Assembly: GCF_003182355.1 (NCBI RefSeq)
Contig: NZ_QGTW01000017.1
Span: 41,350 to 105,349 of the forward strand
Source of the DNA: Cytobacillus oceanisediminis
GTDB taxonomy: Bacteria > Bacillota > Bacilli > Bacillales > Cytobacillaceae
Reading direction: 5' to 3'
DNA length: 64,000 nucleotides
Position numbers and translations under genes: made by a program. Numbering within the stretch: position 1 is the stretch's first letter; each line of letters opens with the position of its first letter. The notes below the pieces were generated by a model. That model saw only the letters and a list, made by a program, of their open reading frames with translations. It had not been told where the DNA came from and ran no database searches. Of this stretch, positions 59,189 through 64,000 are shown in pieces.

Positions 59189-59316
59189 GTGCCAATATCA
59201 ACAATGAGCTTTAGTGGAGCCTTGTTTAAAAAAAGACTGGGCCGCCATGGGAAGTGTGAAACTTTATAGAGGTTTTGTTAAAATGGAAGATGAAACTCTA
59301 TGATGGAGGAATGAAC

Positions 59317-61494
59317 TTGGAGAAATTACTGGATAAACAAGATCAAGTGTTAAACATGATTGCAGGGGAACTTTCAATTGCAGTTAAACAAGTGAAAAAT
59401 ACGATAAACTTACTGGAAGAAGGAAATACTGTCCCTTTTATTGCCCGGTACAGAAAAGAACAAACGGGTGCATTAGATGAGGTTCAAATCCGCGATATCA
59501 TGGAGCGCTGGCAATACATACAAAACCTTAACCAGCGGAAAGAAGAAGTTGTCCGTTTAATTGAAGAACAGGGCAAATTGACAGATGAATTAAAAGCCAA
59601 AATTGAAAAAGCAGTTAAATTGCAGGAAGTTGAGGATTTATACCGCCCTTACAAGCAAAAACGCCGTACGAAAGCGACTGTGGCAAAAGAAAAGGGGCTG
59701 GAGCCTTTAGCTGAATGGCTGCTAACTTTTTCACTTAATGAAAAGCCAGAAATAAAAGCGAAAGAATTTTTGTCCGAGGAAAAGGAAGTAAATACAGTTG
59801 GGGAAGCAATCTCCGGTGCAAAAGACATCATCGCAGAATGGGTATCGGATGAAGCTGACAGCAGGAAATGGATCCGTACGGAAACTGCCAAAAAAGGAAC
59901 AATCGAGTCGTCTGTTAAAAATAATGAGAATGACGAAAAGGGCGTTTATGAAATGTATTATGAATATGAGGAGCCGATTTATAAAATTGTTCCTCATCGA
60001 ACACTGGCATTAAACAGAGGCGAAAAGGAAGATGTATTAAAAATAAACATCAAGCCGAATACGGACTTTATCCTGAACTACTTATTTAAAAAGTGGGTGC
60101 AGGACGGCCGTGCTCTTGCAGCGCCAATTGTAAAAGAAGCGATTGAGGACGGATATAAGCGGTTAATACAGCCTTCTATTGAACGTGAAATACGAAATGA
60201 ATTAACTGAAAAGGCGGAAGAGCAGGCAATCATGATCTTCTCCGAAAATCTTAGGAAACTATTGCTGCAGCCTCCGTTAAAAGGCAAGGTTGTACTAGGG
60301 GTAGACCCTGCATATAGAACAGGCTGCAAGCTGGCCGTAGTCGATGATACAGGGAAAGTGCTTAATATCGATGTCATTTATCCTCATCCTCCTGTTTCCA
60401 AAACAAAACAGGCAAGAGAAAAAGTTATTCATATACTCGGTGCCTATAAAGTAGAAATGGTCGCAATTGGTAATGGAACTGCATCGAGAGAAACCGAACA
60501 ATTTATTGCGGACATTCTAAAAGAAATGAAGGATGAGATTTTCTATCTAATCGTAAATGAAGCAGGAGCTAGCGTTTACTCTGCATCCGATTTGGCAAGA
60601 GAAGAGTTCCCGGATCTACAGGTAGAAGAAAGGAGTGCCATATCCATTGCGCGCCGCCTTCAAGACCCGCTTGCAGAGCTTGTGAAAATTGATCCAAAAT
60701 CTGTTGGAGTGGGGCAATATCAGCATGATGTATCTCAAAAGAGATTGTCCGAGTCGCTAGACTTTGTAGTGGAAACTGCAGTAAACCAAGTGGGTGTCAA
60801 TGTTAATACAGCATCCTCGTCACTCCTTCAGCATGTTGCAGGACTTTCAAAAACAGTTGCCAATAATATAGTCAAGAAGCGAGAAGAGGAAGGGAAATTT
60901 GCAGACCGAAAGCAGCTGAAAAAAATTCCGCGCCTTGGAGCGAAAACTTATGAGCAGGCAATTGGATTCTTAAGAGTTGTTGATGGCAAAGAGCCATTGG
61001 ACAGGACAGGCATTCACCCTGAAACGTATGCAGAAGTTAATAAGCTGTTAGCAAATCTCGGTACTAAGTCCAGTGATCTGGGGACCAAGTCATTAAGAGA
61101 TGCCCTGCAAGGATTGGACATTAGCCAAACAGCACAAGAGCTTGAAATTGGCGAGCTGACGTTAAAAGATATAATCGATGCACTAATGAGACCTGAACGG
61201 GACCCTCGCGATGAACTGCCGAAGCCTCTATTAAAGAAAGAAGTTTTAAAGCTCGAAGATTTACAAGAGGGCATGGAACTTCAAGGGACAGTACGAAACG
61301 TAGTCGACTTTGGCGCTTTTGTCGATATTGGAGTCAAACAGGACGGCCTTGTTCATATCTCCAAGCTTAGCCGTCAATTTGTAAAGCATCCTTTGGATGT
61401 TATATCTGTAGGTGATGTAGTCACAGTCTGGGTTGACTCTGTAGATAAACAGAAAGGAAGAGTCGCCTTAACTATGCTGGACCCGTCAAGTTAA
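59317..61494 (+). CDS. tex: Tex-family S1 RNA-binding transcription accessory protein (YdcI)
   Basis: A 725-residue Tex protein. Order: N-terminal helical region; YqgF-like RNase H fold (GVDPAYRTGCKLAVVDDTGKV at ~325); helix-hairpin-helix pair (NVNTASSSLLQHVAGLSKTVANNI; RKQLKKIPRLGAKTYEQAIGFLR); C-terminal S1 domain (LQGTVRNVVDFGAFVDIGVK, VDSVDKQKGRVALTM). It binds nucleic acid and influences transcription. ATG 59311 is only one base after GGAGG; TTG 59317 is seven bases away and is my choice. Confidence 0.92.
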   Translation: MEKLLDKQDQVLNMIAGELSIAVKQVKNTINLLEEGNTVPFIARYRKEQTGALDEVQIRDIMERWQYIQNLNQRKEEVVRLIEEQGKLTDELKAKIEKAVKLQEVEDLYRPYKQKRRTKATVAKEKGLEPLAEWLLTFSLNEKPEIKAKEFLSEEKEVNTVGEAISGAKDIIAEWVSDEADSRKWIRTETAKKGTIESSVKNNENDEKGVYEMYYEYEEPIYKIVPHRTLALNRGEKEDVLKINIKPNTDFILNYLFKKWVQDGRALAAPIVKEAIEDGYKRLIQPSIEREIRNELTEKAEEQAIMIFSENLRKLLLQPPLKGKVVLGVDPAYRTGCKLAVVDDTGKVLNIDVIYPHPPVSKTKQAREKVIHILGAYKVEMVAIGNGTASRETEQFIADILKEMKDEIFYLIVNEAGASVYSASDLAREEFPDLQVEERSAISIARRLQDPLAELVKIDPKSVGVGQYQHDVSQKRLSESLDFVVETAVNQVGVNVNTASSSLLQHVAGLSKTVANNIVKKREEEGKFADRKQLKKIPRLGAKTYEQAIGFLRVVDGKEPLDRTGIHPETYAEVNKLLANLGTKSSDLGTKSLRDALQGLDISQTAQELEIGELTLKDIIDALMRPERDPRDELPKPLLKKEVLKLEDLQEGMELQGTVRNVVDFGAFVDIGVKQDGLVHISKLSRQFVKHPLDVISVGDVVTVWVDSVDKQKGRVALTMLDPSS

Positions 61495-61511
61495 ATGGAA
61501 AAACACTGCTT

Positions 61512-61680
61512 ATTTGTCTAGCTTCAGCGCCTGGCTCCTCGAGTCATAAGCCAAATCACTTCAGAAATCAGGACAAGGAAAGCTTCGGCAGCGATACACA
61601 GCCCTCCCAAAGCGTAGCTTTGGGAGGTTTCCTGCGTGATTCGTCTTATGCTTGCGGAGCTGAACAAGGCGCTCAGCTTT
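61512..61680. mobile_element. ~170-bp non-coding element lodged in the tex/cmpA terminator
   Basis: Begins TCTAGCTTCAGCGCCTGG, ends GAACAAGGCGCTCAGC, with similarity at both ends to the 12721-12900 element. Just outside are the complementary sequences AAAACACTGCT (61500-61510) and AGCAGTGTTTTTTT (61686-61699). So the element appears to occupy the loop of a former bidirectional terminator. Contains its own CCTCCCAAAGC/GCTTTGGGAGG hairpin (61604-61629). Confidence 0.6.
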
Positions 61681-61681
61681 T

Positions 61682-61795
61682 CTATGAGCAGTGTTTTTTT
61701 CTATAAAAAAACCAGCATTGATTTAATAATTTAATCTGATAACGGTCCTTTTCGTAAAATGCACGCTGGATTTGGTTCTGAAACCAAACAGGCAT
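61682..61795 (-). CDS. cmpA: Cortex morphogenetic protein CmpA
   Basis: A 37-codon gene on the minus strand: ATG at 61793-61795, TAG at 61682-61684, with GGGAGG eight bases upstream. The product starts MPVWFQNQIQRAFYEKD and ends CWFFYRKKHCS, matching B. subtilis CmpA in length and pattern. CmpA takes part in quality control of spore-coat basement assembly with SpoIVA and ClpXP. It lies between tex and the sprT-like gene as in B. subtilis. Easily missed because of size. Confidence 0.92.
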   Translation of the reverse strand: MPVWFQNQIQRAFYEKDRYQIKLLNQCWFFYRKKHCS

Positions 61796-61976
61796 ATGAT
61801 TACCTCCCGTGTGTTAGGTTTTATCCTTATGGTTTATGTGGATATAGGATGGCTTCCTTTGAGTAAAAGAAATGTATGGATCTTAAAAATAAGAACTGTT
61901 CCTTATCTGTAAAAGGTATATATAATGTATGCTATAATAGGTTGTCATGTTCACAATAAAAGGGGAAAACATTGCA

Positions 61977-62450
61977 ATGAATGACAAAGATCTTCAAGTA
62001 CTTGTTGAAAAGATATCTTTAGGTAGCTTCGGTAAACCGTTTTGCCACCAGGCTTACTTTAATGCCCGGCTTAGATCGACGGGCGGAAGGTATATGTTAA
62101 ACTCTCATCATATAGAAATAAATAAAAAATATTATGAGCAGCTTGGAATGGAAGAACTTGTCGGCATAATTAAACATGAGCTTTGCCATTATCATTTGCA
62201 TTTAGAGGGCAGAGGATATAAACACCGTGACCAGGATTTTAGGCAGTTAATGAAGAAAGTAGGAGCACCACGATTTTGCTCCGCTTTGCCTGATGGCCAA
62301 AAAAGAAGAACACCCAAGAAAATACTCCTCTATATTTGCAAAGAGTGCAATCAAACTTATCAGAGAAGAAGAGCTGTTGATACCAAGAGATATGTATGCG
62401 GAAAATGCAGGGGGAAATTAGTGTTCGAAAAAGAATTGACAATGGACTAA
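61977..62450 (+). CDS. SprT-like zinc metalloprotein (YdcK)
   Basis: A 157-residue SprT-family protein. The zincin motif HELCHYHLHLEG (HExxH) is near residue 70, followed by a C-terminal zinc ribbon with CKEC and CGKC pairs. Start ATG 61977 has AGGGGA ~12 bases upstream; the frame is open to 61947 without support. SprT-like proteases in eukaryotes repair DNA-protein crosslinks; the bacterial role is less clear. cmpA lies divergently upstream. Confidence 0.85.
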   Translation: MNDKDLQVLVEKISLGSFGKPFCHQAYFNARLRSTGGRYMLNSHHIEINKKYYEQLGMEELVGIIKHELCHYHLHLEGRGYKHRDQDFRQLMKKVGAPRFCSALPDGQKRRTPKKILLYICKECNQTYQRRRAVDTKRYVCGKCRGKLVFEKELTMD

Positions 62451-62524
62451 AAAGGCTTTATATTTAGTAATTGTCGCAGGACAAAAACAGGACGAGAGGT
62501 TAATAAATTCTTTCAAAAACAAGC

Positions 62525-62553
62525 TTGACTTTTGAAGTTCACGTCCTTATAAT
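62525..62553 (+). promoter_or_regulatory. Promoter of the tRNA cluster
   Basis: -35 TTGACT (62525-62530), 17-base spacer, -10 TATAAT (62548-62553). Confidence 0.8.
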
Positions 62554-62605
62554 GTAAAGAGTCGATAAGATGATTACTACGATTTCGACGAATATCAATT
62601 ATTAT

Positions 62606-62680
62606 TCCGCAGTAGCTCAGTGGTAGAGCATTCGGCTGTTAACCGAACGGTCGCAGGTTCGAATCCTGCCTGCGGAGCCA
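62606..62680 (+). tRNA. tRNA-Asn (GTT)
   Basis: Acceptor TCCGCAG/CTGCGGA, anticodon GTT, T-arm GGTTCGAATCC, CCA encoded. Confidence 0.97.
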
Positions 62681-62685
62681 TATTT

Positions 62686-62776
62686 GGGGAAGTACTCAAG
62701 TGGCTGAAGAGGCGCCCCTGCTAAGGGTGTAGGTCGCGTAAGCGGCGCGAGGGTTCAAATCCCTCCTTCTCCGCCA
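62686..62776 (+). tRNA. tRNA-Ser (GCT)
   Basis: Acceptor GGGGAAG/CTTCTCC, anticodon GCT, long variable arm, CCA encoded. Confidence 0.97.
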
Positions 62777-62791
62777 GAATATTCTCACAAT

Positions 62792-62863
62792 GGCCCGTTG
62801 GTCAAGCGGTTAAGACACCGCCCTTTCACGGCGGTAACACGGGTTCGAATCCCGTACGGGTCA
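62792..62863 (+). tRNA. tRNA-Glu (TTC)
   Basis: Acceptor GGCCCGT/ACGGGTC, anticodon TTC. CCA is not encoded, as for the same tRNA in B. subtilis, so it must be added after transcription. Confidence 0.95.
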
Positions 62864-63039
62864 CTTTTTCATATAAAAATCTCATTAAAATACACAGCTT
62901 CCGTAGTGTAGTGACGAGCGACACTGCTTCAATGAACCTCGGGTTGTTCCGATGTATTTGGTACCTTGGGTAGATTGAAGAGGAAGGGACAGTTAACAAG
63001 CAGTATAAACGAGCGTAGATAACCATCGTTTAATACAAA
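62864..63039 (+). other. Spacer in the tRNA cluster
   Basis: 176 bases without a tRNA. Other Bacilli often carry tRNA-Val and tRNA-Met here. A stretch with GTAGTGTAGTG (62905-62915) is vaguely tRNA-like but does not fold into a cloverleaf by eye. Confidence 0.4.
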
Positions 63040-63115
63040 GGTCCCGTGGTGTAGCGGTTAACATGCCTGCCTGTCACGCAGGAGATCGCGGGTTCGATTC
63101 CCGTCGGGACCGCCA
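63040..63115 (+). tRNA. tRNA-Asp (GTC)
   Basis: Acceptor GGTCCCG/CGGGACC, anticodon GTC, CCA encoded. Confidence 0.97.
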
Positions 63116-63121
63116 TTTTGT

Positions 63122-63196
63122 TGGGCTATAGCCAAGCGGTAAGGCACCGGACTTTGACTCCGTCACTCGCAGGTTCGAATCCTGCTAGCCCAGCCA
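63122..63196 (+). tRNA. tRNA-Gln (TTG)
   Basis: Acceptor TGGGCTA/TAGCCCA, anticodon TTG, CCA encoded. Confidence 0.97.
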
Positions 63197-63207
63197 TTTT
63201 TATTTAT

Positions 63208-63283
63208 GAGCCATTAGCTCAGTCGGTAGAGCATCTGACTTTTAATCAGAGGGTCGAAGGTTCGAGTCCTTCATGGCTCACCA
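63208..63283 (+). tRNA. tRNA-Lys (TTT)
   Basis: Acceptor GAGCCAT/ATGGCTC, anticodon TTT, CCA encoded. Confidence 0.97.
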
Positions 63284-63293
63284 TTTTTATATT

Positions 63294-63378
63294 GCGGGTG
63301 TGGCGGAATTGGCAGACGCACCAGACTTAGGATCTGGCGCCGCAAGGCGTGGGGGTTCGACTCCCTTCACCCGCACCA
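63294..63378 (+). tRNA. tRNA-Leu (TAG)
   Basis: Acceptor GCGGGTG/CACCCGC, anticodon TAG, long variable arm, CCA encoded. Confidence 0.97.
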
Positions 63379-63437
63379 TTTATTACCATTGAAATGCATG
63401 TTTAATCTTGGTATAATTGTTTTTGTCGCTTCATTAA

Positions 63438-63523
<86 letters not shown>

Positions 63524-63532
63524 AAAAAGTTG

Positions 63533-63561
63533 TTGACAAATGTTCTTTACATCATTATAAT
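63533..63561 (+). promoter_or_regulatory. Consensus promoter for tRNA-Arg-Pro-Gly and rrn
   Basis: TTGACA (63533-63538), 17-base spacer, TATAAT (63556-63561): a perfect sigma-A promoter. The three tRNA genes downstream are therefore part of the rRNA leader transcript. Confidence 0.9.
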
Positions 63562-63582
63562 ATAAGAGTTGCTTTAAAAAAT

Positions 63583-63659
63583 GCGCCCGTAGCTCAATTG
63601 GATAGAGCGTTTGACTACGGATCAAAAGGTTAGGGGTTCGACTCCTCTCGGGCGCGCCA
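63583..63659 (+). tRNA. tRNA-Arg (ACG)
   Basis: Acceptor GCGCCCG/CGGGCGC, anticodon ACG (A34 should become inosine), CCA encoded. Confidence 0.97.
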
Positions 63660-63665
63660 TATAAA

Positions 63666-63742
63666 CGGGGAGTAGCTCAGCTTGGTAGAGCACTTGGTTT
63701 GGGACCAAGGGGTCGCAGGTTCGAATCCTGTCTTCCCGACCA
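63666..63742 (+). tRNA. tRNA-Pro (TGG)
   Basis: Acceptor CGGGGAG/CTTCCCG (one wobble), anticodon TGG, CCA encoded. Confidence 0.97.
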
Positions 63743-63764
63743 TTCGGGAAAAACAATCATATAT

Positions 63765-63838
63765 GCGGGTGTAGTTTAGTGGTAAAACCTCAGCCTTCCA
63801 AGCTGATGATGAGGGTTCGATTCCCTTCACCCGCTCCA
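63765..63838 (+). tRNA. tRNA-Gly (TCC)
   Basis: Acceptor GCGGGTG/CACCCGC, anticodon TCC, CCA encoded. Confidence 0.97.
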
Positions 63839-63848
63839 AAATGTTAAT

Positions 63849-63858
63849 TGCTCTTTGA
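63849..63858 (+). promoter_or_regulatory. boxA-like antitermination site of the rrn leader
   Basis: TGCTCTTTGA, close to the boxA consensus TGCTCTTTAA, between tRNA-Gly and 16S rRNA. Confidence 0.7.
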
Positions 63859-63934
63859 AAACTGAACGAACAAAAACGTCAACGTTAATTCATTAGTCTT
63901 TTTTGAAAAGACAACTTATGAGCTTAATCAACTC

Positions 63935-64000
63935 TTATATGGAGAGTTTGATCCTGGCTCAGGACGAACGCTGGCGGCGTGCCTAATACATGCAAGTCGA
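63935..64000 (+). rRNA. 16S rRNA, 5' end (continues beyond the window)
   Basis: The conserved start GGAGAGTTTGATCCTGGCTC begins at ~63941 and continues through ACGCTGGCGGCGTGCC. The exact mature 5' end is estimated. Confidence 0.95.

Noticed and set aside
62826..63026. 66-codon minus-strand frame over tRNA-Glu and the spacer
   Set aside because: Overlaps a tRNA gene and ends in the peptide TGFEPVLPP, a typical artefact of antisense tRNA translation.

Overview
The window looks like the chromosome of a spore-forming, low-GC member of the Bacillaceae related to Bacillus subtilis. About 42.7-62.5 kb keeps the B. subtilis order cshA-uvsE-ydbS-ydbT-ydcA-acpS-ydcC-alr-ndoAI-ndoA-rsbR-rsbS-rsbT-rsbU-rsbV-rsbW-sigB-rsbX-tex-cmpA-sprT-like, followed by tRNA genes and the start of a 16S rRNA gene. 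TTG starts with strong AGGAGG sites are common. I cannot name the species from sequence alone.

Layout. 0-1.4 kb: end of a petrobactin-type siderophore importer (yclP, yclQ). 1.9-11.1 kb: mostly minus-strand housekeeping genes (mechanosensitive channel, FMN flavoprotein, EamA exporter, PerR-boxed Dps, YqaA-like protein, argS behind an arginine T-box, rodA), with a TauE/SafE exporter on plus. 11.5-24 kb: a conserved hypothetical, then a cobalamin-riboswitch operon for corrinoid uptake and salvage: btuF, btuC, a btuD-cbiZ fusion, cbiB, cobD, cobU, a cobQ without its glutaminase domain, cobS, cobC, a short second cobU, pduO, the alpha-ribazole genes cblT and cblS, and a decayed phosphatase. 24.1-28.6 kb: a 1503-residue exported protein joining a phosphodiester glycosidase to a purple-acid-phosphatase-like enzyme. 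29-32.5 kb: a VOC protein and nickel-pincer cofactor genes larB, larC1, larC2 with a nickel permease. 32.8-38.7 kb: two SulP transporters, two UspA proteins and a dicarboxylate symporter. 39.2-49.4 kb: cell wall (ddl, murF), RNA helicase, UV endonuclease, PH-domain pair, rhomboid. 49.6-62.5 kb: acpS to the SprT-like gene, including the EndoA toxin-antitoxin pair and the whole stressosome/sigma-B module. 62.6-64 kb: eleven tRNA genes and the 16S start.

How genes work together. The B12 operon can import corrinoids, cut incomplete ones to cobyric acid (CbiZ), rebuild the nucleotide loop (CbiB, CobD, CobU, CobS, CobC), adenosylate (PduO) and use imported alpha-ribazole (CblT, CblS). No corrin-ring synthesis gene is present, so this is a salvage locus. 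The rsb cluster is a full RsbR-S-T-U to RsbV-W-SigB cascade with a sigma-B promoter ahead of rsbV.

Unexplained structure. Four intergenic arrays (1.5, 3.8, 37.2 and 51.4 kb) share a 20-21 nt period and the layout TAT-N6-S-W4 but use three different N6 words. There are also two families of 130-180 bp non-coding dispersed elements, one copy flanked by a 9-bp direct repeat, and a consensus parS site inside a terminator hairpin. I saw no phage, CRISPR, transposase or recognisable defence system.
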